Assembly (NCBI GenBank): GCA_039939375.1 | Contig: JBDVJO010000004.1 | Span: 186,001-250,000 of the forward strand | Reading direction: 5' to 3' | Length of the DNA stretch: 64,000 nucleotides | Source of the DNA: Paracrocinitomix sp039939375 | Lineage (GTDB): Bacteria > Bacteroidota > Bacteroidia > Flavobacteriales_D > Crocinitomicaceae | Notes under the pieces: model-generated | What the model was told of the DNA's origin: nothing | Seen by the model: the letters and a program-made list of their open reading frames with translations, nothing else | Database searches by the model: none | Translations under genes and position numbers: made by a program | Shown: positions 1 through 8,826 of the stretch, in pieces | Numbering within the stretch: the stretch's first letter is position 1 | Layout: each line of letters starts with the position of its first letter

Positions 1-1272
1 GCTTCTGGACCTGGCGGCGGCGGTGGCGGTGGCTATGTGCGCGTACCCAATACTGGAACTACAGTTAATGTAAACGGAGGCCAATACGGAACTACGAACT
101 CCCCTATTCTATCCGAATTTTTAGCAAACGGAGCAACTAGCGGTAGCGAAGGCTTAGTTGAAGTCATGGGTTATGCTGCATCAACTATTGATGCAGCCCC
201 AATAGAAGTATGTGAAGGAAACTCAGGAACAATATATCTTACAGGATTTCCAAGCCCAGGTGCTTCAATTGTTTGGTATGATATGAATTGGAGCCCAATA
301 GGGACAGGTCTTTTTTTTAATACAGGAAACATAACTAGTGATACTTCATTTTATTATGCCTCTTGTCCTGGAACTGACTATGGAGTAGCTAACATTGATA
401 TACTTCCAGGAATGAGCATTAATTCAATAGATGCTATAGAACCAACATGTTATGGTGTAGCTGATGGTGAGTTAACAATTCATATAAATGGCGGTGCAAG
501 CCCTATACAATACAGTATTAATAACGGAATGGTATACCAGGGTTCGAACACCTTTTCAAATATTCAACAAGGATCTTATCCAGTCTCTATACAAGATAAT
601 GGAGGATGCTATTTAGATACGATATTCGTCTTAAATGGTCCTGTGCAAAGTTCCAGTATCGATTCAATCAATAGCTGCGATTCAATTACATGGATTGACG
701 GTTTGACCTATACAGATAATAATGATACAGCTTTTCATATTTTACCTTCAGCCGCAGTAAACGGATGCGATTCTGTTATCTACCTCAACCTTACCATTAA
801 TAACCAAATTCCATTAATTACTTATTCAAACGGAATTTTAACTGCTAATCAACAAACAGGCGCAAGTTATCAATGGTTTAATTGCTCAGATCTAAGCCCT
901 ATAGCAAATGCCACCTTTAACGAATTCCAGCCAGTTTCAAATGGCGATTATGCTGTTATCACAAATATCAATGGATGTGCTGACACCTCTGATTGCTTCA
1001 CCATTTCAGATGTTAGTATTCAAGAAAGTTCATTTGAATCACAATTCACTATTTATCCAAACCCAAATTCTGGAGAATTCAAAATTAATTTGGGTCATAC
1101 ATTGGATGAAGTAACAATCACAATCACGGACCTTTCCGGAAAAGTTCTGAAATCAGAAAGTTATTTTAATCAAGAAATAATTGATATGAACTTCGTTGCT
1201 GTTGAAGGTGTTTACTATGTTTTAGTTTTTTCTGAAACCGATAAAAGAGTATTAAAACTCATTAAGAATTGA
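1..1272 (+). CDS. T9SS type A sorting-domain surface protein, 5' end missing
   Basis: The reading frame is open from base 1, so the gene begins outside the window; the GTG at 37 is only the first possible start inside it. The visible part opens with a Gly-rich stretch, followed by a SprB-type repeat (about codons 140-215, ending in QDNGGCYLDT), then a SCDS...NGCDS module typical of Bacteroidota adhesins, and finally a C-terminal sorting domain starting at FTIYPNPNSGEF. Family knowledge: such domains direct export by the type IX secretion system and anchoring or release at the cell surface. Role is probably adhesion or matrix, inferred only. No catalytic domain is visible in this fragment. Confidence 0.85.
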   Translation, partial: ASGPGGGGGGGYVRVPNTGTTVNVNGGQYGTTNSPILSEFLANGATSGSEGLVEVMGYAASTIDAAPIEVCEGNSGTIYLTGFPSPGASIVWYDMNWSPIGTGLFFNTGNITSDTSFYYASCPGTDYGVANIDILPGMSINSIDAIEPTCYGVADGELTIHINGGASPIQYSINNGMVYQGSNTFSNIQQGSYPVSIQDNGGCYLDTIFVLNGPVQSSSIDSINSCDSITWIDGLTYTDNNDTAFHILPSAAVNGCDSVIYLNLTINNQIPLITYSNGILTANQQTGASYQWFNCSDLSPIANATFNEFQPVSNGDYAVITNINGCADTSDCFTISDVSIQESSFESQFTIYPNPNSGEFKINLGHTLDEVTITITDLSGKVLKSESYFNQEIIDMNFVAVEGVYYVLVFSETDKRVLKLIKN

Positions 1273-1303
1273 TACCTGCTAATGATTATCAAATAAGTAT
1301 CTA

Positions 1304-2215
1304 TTGAACTCTCGGAACCAAATAGCACTTTTCTTAGCACTCATTATTTGTATAGGATGTCAGTCCATTCAAGAAGAAAGTCAAATAGAATCAACTGCCA
1401 TAGAAAATTCAACTGATCCAAATTTGTTACCCGTAGATAAAGATGATTTTTACAAAGTTGAAACGATTAATTTGACAACTTTAGAAGGTAATTCAGGAAT
1501 TGAAAAGCAGGCAATGATGGCCAAGCTTAAAGTTGACTATGATTACATTTCTGAGTCGGACAATTGGACGGAAGAGCATTCAAAATACTTTTACTTTTTA
1601 GATCTGGATGTTGATGGTGACCTAGATGTTATTTATGACGGATGGAGCGGTGGTGAACCAGTATGCATTCGCATTCACCTCAATATTGAAGGCCATTTCA
1701 AACAAGTTTTTGAAGCGTATCAGTCCATTACAAAAATTGAATTCAATAAAGAAGGACTTTCAGAAATAGCCATTAATGATCCAGGCTGTTGTACAGCATA
1801 CATTAATTTTGATGAAGTGTGGACTGTTTCAGCCGCAAAGGATAGTCTAAATTTCAAGTTAAAAAGAAGGGTTGCTGTAATTGCAGGAAACACAGCACCA
1901 GATAATCTGTTTAAAACCTCCAAACGATTCACTGTTGATCAATCTAAATACTATTTGCGTCTTCACCCAAAAATAGACACAGTTGATGTTTGGCATGATG
2001 GTTTTCCATTTCAAGACAACATTATTGCTGAATACACCAAAGGTGCCGCCGGAACCGCGCTTGGTCAAACTATAGATTCAACCGGAAGAATTTGGTGGTA
2101 TGTTGAAATGGATGCAGATGCAGATCCAATTTCATCTGAATTCTATGATATTGAAAACAACCCCACCTTACTTACTGGTTGGATGAGTTCTCGGTATTTG
2201 AACGAGGGAGAATAA
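1304..2215 (+). CDS. Lipoprotein with C-terminal SH3-like domain
   Basis: 303 residues. The N-terminus has a hydrophobic segment ending in a lipobox (LIICIGC, Cys19), so it is predicted to be lipidated. The start is a TTG 31 bases after the preceding stop, because no in-frame ATG fits the signal peptide. The middle contains a Asp-rich FG-GAP/EF-like stretch (DLDVDGDLDVIYDG) of the sort seen in proteins that record calcium-bound or repeat loops. The last 90 residues (LRLHPKIDTVDVW to WMSSRYL) look like a bacterial SH3-type domain. Function unknown; cell-envelope location is the firm part. Confidence 0.75.
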   Translation: MNSRNQIALFLALIICIGCQSIQEESQIESTAIENSTDPNLLPVDKDDFYKVETINLTTLEGNSGIEKQAMMAKLKVDYDYISESDNWTEEHSKYFYFLDLDVDGDLDVIYDGWSGGEPVCIRIHLNIEGHFKQVFEAYQSITKIEFNKEGLSEIAINDPGCCTAYINFDEVWTVSAAKDSLNFKLKRRVAVIAGNTAPDNLFKTSKRFTVDQSKYYLRLHPKIDTVDVWHDGFPFQDNIIAEYTKGAAGTALGQTIDSTGRIWWYVEMDADADPISSEFYDIENNPTLLTGWMSSRYLNEGE

Positions 2216-2266
2216 ACAACTGTTACAACTCTTGCATATACTTCTCATATTTCTTACCTTAGAGCT

Positions 2267-2716
2267 ATGCTGAAACTTAAAACAACAACATTTAATTCAA
2301 GCTTAACTCCAGAACAGTTATCTTTTAAATTGAGAACTATTTTTAATGCTTCGAATAAAAGTTTTTCAGGAAAACTATATGATAACAACCATTTTGAAGC
2401 CCATGATAAATGGACAATTATAGGATGGAATGTCCCTTATTTAAAGCGAAAGGCTGCTTACTTAAAAGGTGAAATTTCTGAATCAGAACAGGGCTCAAGG
2501 GTCAAAATATCTGCTCAATCCAATTCTGTCATCAGCTATTTCGGATTTTTTTCAATGATTATAGGGTTCGTTTTTTTTGCTTTGTCTTTCTTTTCGGATG
2601 AACCAATAAATCTATTGGTGTTTTCGATTGTCTTTATGGTCATAGGAATACTTTGTTTTCCTGCTAGTCTACTATTCAAAAAGCGACTACTGAATAATTT
2701 TAAGCAGCAGTTCTAA
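2267..2716 (+). CDS. Small membrane protein of unknown function
   Basis: 149 residues, not recognised as a named family. The N-terminal 85 residues are soluble and basic; two hydrophobic segments follow (about 89-109 and 115-135) with a short DEP loop between them, ending in a basic tail. This suggests a small inner-membrane hairpin protein with a cytoplasmic N-terminal domain. The ATG follows a weak TACCTTAG element. The next gene starts 22 bases downstream on the same strand, so the two may be co-transcribed. Confidence 0.6.
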   Translation: MLKLKTTTFNSSLTPEQLSFKLRTIFNASNKSFSGKLYDNNHFEAHDKWTIIGWNVPYLKRKAAYLKGEISESEQGSRVKISAQSNSVISYFGFFSMIIGFVFFALSFFSDEPINLLVFSIVFMVIGILCFPASLLFKKRLLNNFKQQF

Positions 2717-2738
2717 AAAAACACCTCATTTTTACCCT

Positions 2739-3218
2739 ATGAAAATAGAAAACGTTAAAAAACATTTTGAAGATCAATCAATCTTTCATACCGAAGGAAA
2801 AGTAGCAGGAAACCCAACTGTGATAGCTTATGAAAAGAAGTTTAGATGGGCTTGGATGGCCACTCAACTTAATACTTTTATTGTCGTTACAGATTACGGT
2901 GATCAAGAAATAACAGTATCGGAAATTGAAAACCACTTGAATAAGTCTTTTGAGTTCGCTAAATCTAATTACAAAGGTTGGCCAAGGGGTTTGCAATCTG
3001 GATTGGGTGTCATATCCGTTCTTATTTCATCCAATGTGAATCAAGAAGCTATAGACTACTGTAAACAACTTAAATCTGGTAAAAAGTGGGCAGGATTTTC
3101 TATTCCTGTCGCAGTTGATACAACCAATAAAAAACTACATAAGTTTGACAAAAACCCTATGTGGGGAGCCATTTACTATCCGCATTTTAAGCAATTAATT
3201 GCAGGGTTAAACCAATAA
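2739..3218 (+). CDS. Conserved-looking hypothetical protein
   Basis: 159 residues, soluble, with no signal peptide or membrane segment and no family I can name. It is rich in Trp and Tyr (FRWAWMATQ, NYKGWPRG, MWGAIYYPHF), which suggests a folded globular domain. It lies 22 bases after the small membrane protein gene, and its stop codon directly abuts the stop codon of the convergent lipoprotein gene, with no base between them. Confidence 0.6.
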   Translation: MKIENVKKHFEDQSIFHTEGKVAGNPTVIAYEKKFRWAWMATQLNTFIVVTDYGDQEITVSEIENHLNKSFEFAKSNYKGWPRGLQSGLGVISVLISSNVNQEAIDYCKQLKSGKKWAGFSIPVAVDTTNKKLHKFDKNPMWGAIYYPHFKQLIAGLNQ

Positions 3219-3620
3219 TCAATTGGCTGCTATATAAGCTTTTAACTCATCTCTATCACTCTTATGTGTCAAGGCATCTACGCATAAATAATAGTTTTCT
3301 TGATCAGTTGTCGGCTTGTATAAATGTTTCGCAATTTCTAGCTCAGCATCAGCAAACTGAAAAGAATCCATAATTTGTACTACTTGAGCAGACTTGAAGC
3401 AGTAACCTTTGGTTACCATTTTTGCTCTATCCATTCGCTCATCCTTATATGACTGACTTTCTATCTGATCTTTCATCTTAACAACATCTGCATCAGTAGC
3501 TACGTTTTCACAAATGTTAACTGAAGGTACTGTTGGCTTATCAATGATAATTCCACCCCCATCTAATAATCCACAACTAACCATCATTCCGGCTATTCCT
3601 ATAATTAGTAATTTTCTCAT
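3219..3620 (-). CDS. Small lipoprotein, unknown function
   Basis: 133 residues from the ATG at 3620. An upstream ATG at 3656 is in frame, but starting at 3620 places a short basic n-region directly before the hydrophobic stretch and the lipobox MVSC (Cys16), so I prefer it. After a GGG linker the mature protein carries four cysteines that could form disulfides and repeated short helices. Family not recognised. Location is predicted as lipid-anchored in the periplasm or outer membrane. Confidence 0.65.
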   Translation of the reverse strand: MRKLLIIGIAGMMVSCGLLDGGGIIIDKPTVPSVNICENVATDADVVKMKDQIESQSYKDERMDRAKMVTKGYCFKSAQVVQIMDSFQFADAELEIAKHLYKPTTDQENYYLCVDALTHKSDRDELKAYIAAN

Positions 3621-3719
3621 AACATTTGTTTTTACGATTCTAATCATATAATTCAAGAACTAAGCCAAAAACATTTACTATTTGATTTTAATCGTAATTT
3701 TAACTGCATAAAGTAATGA

Positions 3720-4145
3720 ATGGACATTGTATCAAACGCCATAGCATCCTTAGAATTTCTGGTAAAAGAACATGCTATTTTAATTCGCATAATTGATGAT
3801 TCAGTTTTCCTCAAACATTGGAAATTAATTGAACTTCAAATTGAAAATGAATCTTTCAGATTTCAAATAGATGATGAATATGAAGATTTAAAACTCGAGA
3901 TTCCTGCCCTTGCTTTATGCGTTGTTCTCAGAAGTTTAGAAGAATACAAAGAGTCCACAGATTTTTTAGATTGGTGCAAAAAAACAGGAATGCCATCAAA
4001 CAATAATGCCTTAGAATATTTCAGAACTTTGGCCGAGATTTTAGTTGCCGTTGAAAACAAAATTGAAGAAGTAAATAGTTTTATTTCTGACATAGAATTC
4101 ACGTTGAATTCAGGGGCTGCTCAAGAACTTAGAAATTCAAAATGA
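3720..4145 (+). CDS. Hypothetical soluble acidic protein
   Basis: 141 residues, acidic and mostly helical, with no signal peptide and no recognisable motif. It overlaps the next gene by four bases (ATGA at 4142-4145), which indicates translational coupling with the DUF1801 protein. No function can be assigned from sequence. Confidence 0.6.
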   Translation: MDIVSNAIASLEFLVKEHAILIRIIDDSVFLKHWKLIELQIENESFRFQIDDEYEDLKLEIPALALCVVLRSLEEYKESTDFLDWCKKTGMPSNNNALEYFRTLAEILVAVENKIEEVNSFISDIEFTLNSGAAQELRNSK

Positions 4146-4492
4146 ACGATAAATTAGAACAATTCTATTTATCAAAAACAGAACCCAACAGGTCATGTTT
4201 ATTAGCCTTGCGGGATATTATCCTCAATACGCATGATCAACTGTCTGAAACTAGAAAGTATGGAATGCCTTGCTTCGTTTATGGTAAAAAGCATTTTTGC
4301 TACCTGTGGACCGATAAAAAGACAACAGAGCCTTATATCTTGATGGTAGATGGTAATCAACTCAACCATCCAGCACTTGAAACAGGAAGCAGGGCTAGAA
4401 TGAGAATTTTGCGAATCAATCCTCTTCAGGACTTAGACCTAGAAACCATTAATGCAGTTCTGAAAGAAGGAATAGAACTTTATAAAAAATAG
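4142..4492 (+). CDS. DUF1801 (YdhG-like) domain protein
   Basis: 116 residues covering one DUF1801 domain, the family that includes Bacillus YdhG. Visible family features are the early LxxLRDIIL helix, the ETRKYGMPCFVYGKKHFCYL strand pair and the late GSRARMRILRI strand. The biochemical role of DUF1801 is not established; some relatives act as iron or small-molecule binding proteins, which is not shown here. It is translationally coupled to the upstream hypothetical gene. Confidence 0.75.
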   Translation: MNDKLEQFYLSKTEPNRSCLLALRDIILNTHDQLSETRKYGMPCFVYGKKHFCYLWTDKKTTEPYILMVDGNQLNHPALETGSRARMRILRINPLQDLDLETINAVLKEGIELYKK

Positions 4493-4578
4493 AGCACATC
4501 CTTTGCGCAAAATAAAAAGTTAATCTCGAATAATAATACCACTTTTAATTGATGACTTTTTAATTTAGATTTACATTT

Positions 4579-5754
4579 ATGAAGGCATTGCTAACATTAT
4601 TTTTCTTTACGAGTTTTATCAGTCTGTTTGGTCAGACAGAGTTTCATAAACTTCAAACTCAACTCATTGATGGCAAAGTTATTCATATGAAAGACAACAT
4701 TCCCTTTACAGGAATGGCATATGAAAATTATAAAGACGGCACCCGTAGAGTTGAAACCGATTACCTAAACGGAGAAGTACATGGCCTGTATAAATCCTGG
4801 TCGCCAAAAGGTGTTAAAATTCTGGAAATTGAATATCAGAATGGCGAAAAGACAGGTAATCAAAAAAGGTGGAACATGGCAGGAAAACTCGTCTATCACA
4901 GCCAAATGAAAGGTGAAACCGGAATTCTGTTCTGTGATTGTAGAGATGAAATTGGAAATGATGCCTGTGAATATGGTTCAGATGTAGTTTGGGCTAAATA
5001 TGAGAACGGCATTAAATCTGGCAAATGGAAAATGAAAAAGGGTGATGAGTTTTACACAGTTCAGCACCACTCTTTTGGATTCAATGATTGGATAAAACGT
5101 TATGTCATCAAAGATGAGAAGGGCCAAATAATAACATCTACCATTGAACCCTTGGATTATAGTTTTGAAAAATTCAATGCGCTTTCCCCTAATCAAGTGC
5201 TTTATGGAAACAAACAAGATCTGTTCTATGATCGGCAATCAGCATCTTTTGTCAATCCAATTCATCAAGACTCTTTTCCAGAAGCCGGATATTTCAACGG
5301 TTTTCAGAAACCGATATCTTGCACCATAATGGATTTTTATCCTTCTAACCAGGTCAAATTAAAAGCGATCGTGGAAAATGGACAACTAGTTGAACTGCAT
5401 TATTTTCATGAGGATGGCAGCGAATTTGAGGGATGGCAACATCATCTTTTAAAAGAGAAAAAACTAGCACAAATTAGGGAAAGCTCAGCGAACCAAGGAT
5501 TTATTACCAAAGAGAAAGTTACTTCAATATTAAGTTCATCATGCCATTTAATAGATTCGCTAAACCTTCGGTTTATCAATCACCAATTTGACTTTCCAGA
5601 TCATTCAGATCAGGTGGCAATTCATTATTTATATGACTGGAAGAAAGTTAGAAATGAGCACGCAATTCTCCCTGAAAAAAAGTTTGTCATTGACATTTGG
5701 ATGGACCCAAAATCTGGTAAAATTATTTCATCTGAGTGTATTATAGAGAAATAA
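4579..5754 (+). CDS. Secreted MORN-like (YwqK-type) repeat protein
   Basis: 391 residues with a signal peptide (MKALLTLFFFTSFISLFGQ). Residues 30-115 contain several degenerate MORN/YwqK-type repeats with the pattern xxYxNGxxxGxxxxW (for example NGEVHGLYKSW and NGEKTGNQKRW). The rest is a less recognisable domain with four cysteines near CDCRDEIGNDAC. In databases such proteins are often labelled 'toxin-antitoxin system YwqK family antitoxin'; nothing here supports a toxin-antitoxin role, as no toxin gene is adjacent and the protein is exported. Probably a periplasmic or surface protein. Confidence 0.7.
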   Translation: MKALLTLFFFTSFISLFGQTEFHKLQTQLIDGKVIHMKDNIPFTGMAYENYKDGTRRVETDYLNGEVHGLYKSWSPKGVKILEIEYQNGEKTGNQKRWNMAGKLVYHSQMKGETGILFCDCRDEIGNDACEYGSDVVWAKYENGIKSGKWKMKKGDEFYTVQHHSFGFNDWIKRYVIKDEKGQIITSTIEPLDYSFEKFNALSPNQVLYGNKQDLFYDRQSASFVNPIHQDSFPEAGYFNGFQKPISCTIMDFYPSNQVKLKAIVENGQLVELHYFHEDGSEFEGWQHHLLKEKKLAQIRESSANQGFITKEKVTSILSSSCHLIDSLNLRFINHQFDFPDHSDQVAIHYLYDWKKVRNEHAILPEKKFVIDIWMDPKSGKIISSECIIEK

Positions 5755-5807
5755 CGAATTTATCTGAAAGTTTCAAGCTTCAGATGCGTCTTCTTTAAAA
5801 AAAGAAT

Positions 5808-6458
5808 ATGGAAAATCATTGGATTCATAACGATAAGGACGCTTTGATTTATATTGGAGACACCATGTGTTCATGGTGTCATGGAATGGCCCCCGAACTA
5901 GACATTTTAATTCGCAATCATCCTGAGCTGGAATTTAAAATAATCAATGGAGGATTGCGCCCAAACGGCACTGAAACCAACGCGACTATGGCAGATTTTT
6001 TACGTTCGCATTGGGTAGAAATTGCTGAAAGAACCGGTCAACCTTTTAGCTATGAAATCCTTGATAACGCGGATTTTGTATACGATACTGAGCCTTCATC
6101 AAGAGCAGTTGTTACTGCAAGAATTATGGACCCAACAAAGGAATATGACTTTTTTAAAGCCGTTCAATATGCATTTTACGCAGAAAATAAAGACACCACA
6201 AAAGCTGAAACTTTTATTGAGTTAGCAACAGAGTTAGGATTAGATAAAGATGAATTTACAAGATTGTTTGAATCTGATAGTACTAAGTACGCTACTTCTC
6301 AAGACTTCGCATTGGCACAACAAATGGGCATAAAAGGATTTCCATCAATCGTCATAAAGAAAAACGGAAAATTTGTACTGGTTGCTAATGGATACAGAGA
6401 AGCCGATAAAATTGAGGCAACCATTCTAGAGGCAGAAAAGGCGGCAAAAGAAGGTTAA
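5808..6458 (+). CDS. DsbA-family thioredoxin-fold oxidoreductase
   Basis: 216 residues, no signal peptide, so probably cytoplasmic. It has the DsbA/FrnE-type fold (COG3531 group): an N-terminal strand followed by the active-site motif CSWCHG (Cys21, Cys24), a helical insertion, and a cis-proline loop near GIKGFPSIVI. The active-site pair is intact, so thiol-disulfide exchange or an isomerase-like activity is likely. Substrate unknown. It precedes a secreted YciI-like gene by 28 bases. Confidence 0.85.
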   Translation: MENHWIHNDKDALIYIGDTMCSWCHGMAPELDILIRNHPELEFKIINGGLRPNGTETNATMADFLRSHWVEIAERTGQPFSYEILDNADFVYDTEPSSRAVVTARIMDPTKEYDFFKAVQYAFYAENKDTTKAETFIELATELGLDKDEFTRLFESDSTKYATSQDFALAQQMGIKGFPSIVIKKNGKFVLVANGYREADKIEATILEAEKAAKEG

Positions 6459-6486
6459 AATCTGTACATTGTACCAAATTTAAAGA

Positions 6487-6951
6487 ATGAAATATTTAAG
6501 CATTTTATTGTTCTTTCTATTGAGCCTGAATGCGGCTGTTGCTCAAACAGAAAATCAAAACGAAAATTATGATTCAACACTTGCTGTTCAATACGGAGCA
6601 GATGACTATGGAATGAAAAGCTACATTTTTGTCATGTTGAAATCTGGTCCTTTAAAGAGTGATGATAAAGCGTTTAACGATAGCTGCTTTGTTGGACACA
6701 TGGCTAACATTAATTTGCTGGTAGAGCAAGGTAAAATGATTATTGCTGGACCAATGGGCCCTAATGATAACACCTACCGCGGAATATTTATTCTAGATGT
6801 AAAAACCAAAGAAGAAGCTTTAGAGTTATTAAAAGGAGATCCCGCAATCAGTTCAGGTTTACTCGCAGCAGATTTGTATGAATGGTATGGCTCTGCAGCA
6901 CTCCCGGCTTATCTTGAGGATTCTGATAAAATCTGGAAAACAAACCCGTAG
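6487..6951 (+). CDS. Secreted YciI-like (YCII-domain) protein
   Basis: 154 residues. A signal peptide (MKYLSILLFFLLSLNAAVAQ) is followed by a YCII-related domain: MKSYIFVMLKSGP, a GHMANINLLVEQGKMIIAGPM core containing the family His, and the LDVKTKEEALELLKGDPAI helix. YCII domains are usually found in cytoplasmic ferredoxin-like-fold proteins, some of them enzymes with His-Asp catalytic pairs; the exported form is common in Bacteroidota but uncharacterised. The next gene starts immediately after its stop codon. Confidence 0.8.
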   Translation: MKYLSILLFFLLSLNAAVAQTENQNENYDSTLAVQYGADDYGMKSYIFVMLKSGPLKSDDKAFNDSCFVGHMANINLLVEQGKMIIAGPMGPNDNTYRGIFILDVKTKEEALELLKGDPAISSGLLAADLYEWYGSAALPAYLEDSDKIWKTNP

Positions 6952-7191
6952 ATGTTAGATCAAGACGCTCAACGCAAACATCTCATTGAATTAGTCACTG
7001 TAAGAATGCCTTATGGCAAATTTAAAGATCGGTTGATGTGTGATTTACCCGAGTATTATTTAGTTTGGTACAGAGGAAAAGGTTTTCCGGAAGGCAAAAT
7101 AGGCATGCTTTTGGCCTCCATTTACGAGATTAAATTAAACGGATTAGAACACATTCTTAAGCCCATTAAAGATTCAGTAAGAAACTATTAA
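6952..7191 (+). CDS. DUF3820 family small protein
   Basis: 79 residues. It matches the DUF3820 family (also named 'putative quorum-sensing-regulated virulence factor'), with MPYGKFKDRLMCDLPEYYL and the WYRGKGFPEGKIGMLL core. The start codon is the first base after the stop of the YciI-like gene, so the two are almost certainly co-transcribed. The virulence label comes from a Pseudomonas relative and should not be transferred; molecular function is unknown. Confidence 0.8.
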   Translation: MLDQDAQRKHLIELVTVRMPYGKFKDRLMCDLPEYYLVWYRGKGFPEGKIGMLLASIYEIKLNGLEHILKPIKDSVRNY

Positions 7192-7223
7192 ATCCAAATC
7201 TGGATTTTGTTCGTATGTTTTGT

Positions 7224-7898
7224 ATGAAAATAACACTCAAACCATACTTAACTTGTTTGGCTTTATCCTTAGTGATCAACCTATTTGCACAAACAAAAAC
7301 TCAACAAACTTACCTTGCTCTTGGCGATTCATATACTGTTTGCGAATCTGTAAATGCAGCAAAACAATGGCCAAAACAATTAGTAAACAAGCTAAATACA
7401 AACGGAAAAAACATCAGTGCACCAACTATCATTGCGAAAACAGGCTGGAGAACCGATAATCTTTTAAACGCAGCTAAATCAGAAGTAGGTAAAAAACAAT
7501 TTGATGTGGTATCTCTCTTAATTGGTGTCAATAACGAATTTCAAGGATTTACACCTGAAGACTTTGTAATAAAGTTTAGAGAATGTCTTGATTTTGCAAT
7601 TAAATGCTGCAAGCAAGGAGCAGATGGTGTTTTTGTAGTGAGTATTCCTGATTATGGTTATACACCCTTTGGTGCTCGAACAAAAGCAAGTATTAGTCCT
7701 AGAATTGATGCCTACAACAAAGTATGTCAAACTGAGGCGAAAGAGAAAAAAGTCAAATTCTTTGACATTACAACCATTTCACGACAAAAAGACAAAAAAG
7801 GAGAACTTGTTGCCAAAGACGGCCTTCATCCATCTGCTAGGCAATATGAACTTTGGGTAGAATCATTTCACTCTGAAGTTTTCAAACTTTTCAAATAA
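7224..7898 (+). CDS. Secreted SGNH/GDSL hydrolase
   Basis: 224 residues from the ATG at 7224; an ATG at 7215 is in frame but adds only three residues. A signal peptide (cleavage near FAQ) precedes the SGNH fold. Block I is LALGDSYT with the catalytic Ser36, block III is the LIGVNN segment (the Asn), and block V is DGLHPS with the catalytic Asp and His. All key residues are present, so it is predicted to be an active esterase or lipase in the periplasm or outside the cell. The substrate cannot be told from sequence. Confidence 0.88.
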   Translation: MKITLKPYLTCLALSLVINLFAQTKTQQTYLALGDSYTVCESVNAAKQWPKQLVNKLNTNGKNISAPTIIAKTGWRTDNLLNAAKSEVGKKQFDVVSLLIGVNNEFQGFTPEDFVIKFRECLDFAIKCCKQGADGVFVVSIPDYGYTPFGARTKASISPRIDAYNKVCQTEAKEKKVKFFDITTISRQKDKKGELVAKDGLHPSARQYELWVESFHSEVFKLFK

Positions 7899-7915
7899 CA
7901 TTTAGATTCTGGGTG

Positions 7916-7923
7916 TATCTTTG
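7916..7923 (+). promoter_or_regulatory. Predicted -7 promoter element (TATCTTTG)
   Basis: Exact match to the Bacteroidota -7 consensus TAnnTTTG. It ends four bases before the ATG at 7928, so the transcript would begin at or next to the start codon. Confidence 0.5.
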
Positions 7924-7927
7924 CCCT

Positions 7928-8683
7928 ATGAACAGCCCCTTTCTTTTTTCGTTTAAAACAGATATCTCTGGTGTTGCTTCTCCTAAAAAACTCAACAATC
8001 CTTTTGTTGTTTCTAGATCTGAAATAGCTACTATTGCTTGTAAAGAGTTTCAGCAATACTTAACAGATGAATGTCATGAATGGGACCATAATTTTAAAGT
8101 TGATAAAGGGAAAATGTTCGGGGTACTCGTAGTTGAAAGGCATAATAAACGCTATTTTATCGCCACAGTCTCCGGAAAATTAAAGGGGATCGTTACCTCT
8201 CCCAAATTTGTTCCGTCTGTTTTTGAGGAGTGTACAGAAGATTACAGAATCAATAAAGGCATGTCTGAATTGACTCAAATTGGAGCACAAATCACTGCTT
8301 CATCAGACCCTGTCCTAAAAGAAGACTTGATCAATTCAAGAAAACAAAAATCAAAGTCTCTGCAAAACTGGTTGTTTGACAATTATAAATTTTTAAACAT
8401 TAATGGCAAAATTAGTTCAGTCACAACTATTTTTAAGGAATTCAATAATGCGGTTCCTCCGGCAGCAGCGGGAGAATGCGCAGCTCCTAAACTGCTACAT
8501 TTTGCGTTAAAACATGAGTTAAAACCAGTTGCTATTGCAGAATTTTGGTGGGGAATTCCTTCAAAATCTGAAGAACGTGAACATTTGGCATTTTACCCTG
8601 CCTGTAAGAATAAATGCCAAGCAATTTTAGAATATATTTTAGACGATAACTCTCTCTACCATAACCGTCTAGTTAAATTATAA
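7928..8683 (+). CDS. Free-standing N-terminal domain of RluA-type pseudouridine synthases, no catalytic domain
   Basis: 251 residues from the ATG at 7928 (a GTG at 7913 is in frame but lies in the promoter). The sequence matches the accessory N-terminal half of the roughly 550-residue RluA-family pseudouridine synthases of Bacteroides and some gammaproteobacteria: GKMFGVLVVE, then AAAGECAAPKLLHFAL, AIAEFWWGIP and FYPACKNKCQAIL. The pseudouridine synthase domain that normally follows (with its catalytic Asp in the HRLD motif) is absent: the frame stops at 8683 and the next gene is an unrelated SnoaL-like protein. It may act in trans with a separate synthase or have a different job; annotation as an active enzyme would be wrong. 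Confidence 0.75.
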   Translation: MNSPFLFSFKTDISGVASPKKLNNPFVVSRSEIATIACKEFQQYLTDECHEWDHNFKVDKGKMFGVLVVERHNKRYFIATVSGKLKGIVTSPKFVPSVFEECTEDYRINKGMSELTQIGAQITASSDPVLKEDLINSRKQKSKSLQNWLFDNYKFLNINGKISSVTTIFKEFNNAVPPAAAGECAAPKLLHFALKHELKPVAIAEFWWGIPSKSEEREHLAFYPACKNKCQAILEYILDDNSLYHNRLVKL

Positions 8684-8826
8684 ACTAAATAAGATTGTTG
8701 ATTACTTTTCAGTATAAATTCTAGATATTAATAAAGGAAAATGTTAGATTTGACTGAACAGAGTAAGTAATTGTCAATAATCCGCCCTATTAATTGACTG
8801 AGAATAACGTTTTTGAATTCTACAGT

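Noticed and set aside
37..1272. GTG start at 37 for the first T9SS gene
   Set aside because: The same frame is open to base 1 with a Gly-rich coding sequence, so the gene begins before the window.
3216..3221. Directly abutting stop codons of convergent genes as an unusual feature
   Set aside because: Compact convergent ends without spacer are common in such genomes.
4579..5754. Toxin-antitoxin system (YwqK label)
   Set aside because: The protein has a signal peptide and there is no neighbouring toxin gene; only the MORN-type repeats support the label.
5762..5785. Inverted repeat ATCTGAA/TTCAGAT between the MORN-like and DsbA-family genes
   Set aside because: Arms are only seven bases, the loop is ten bases and no T-tract follows, so neither terminator nor operator is supported.
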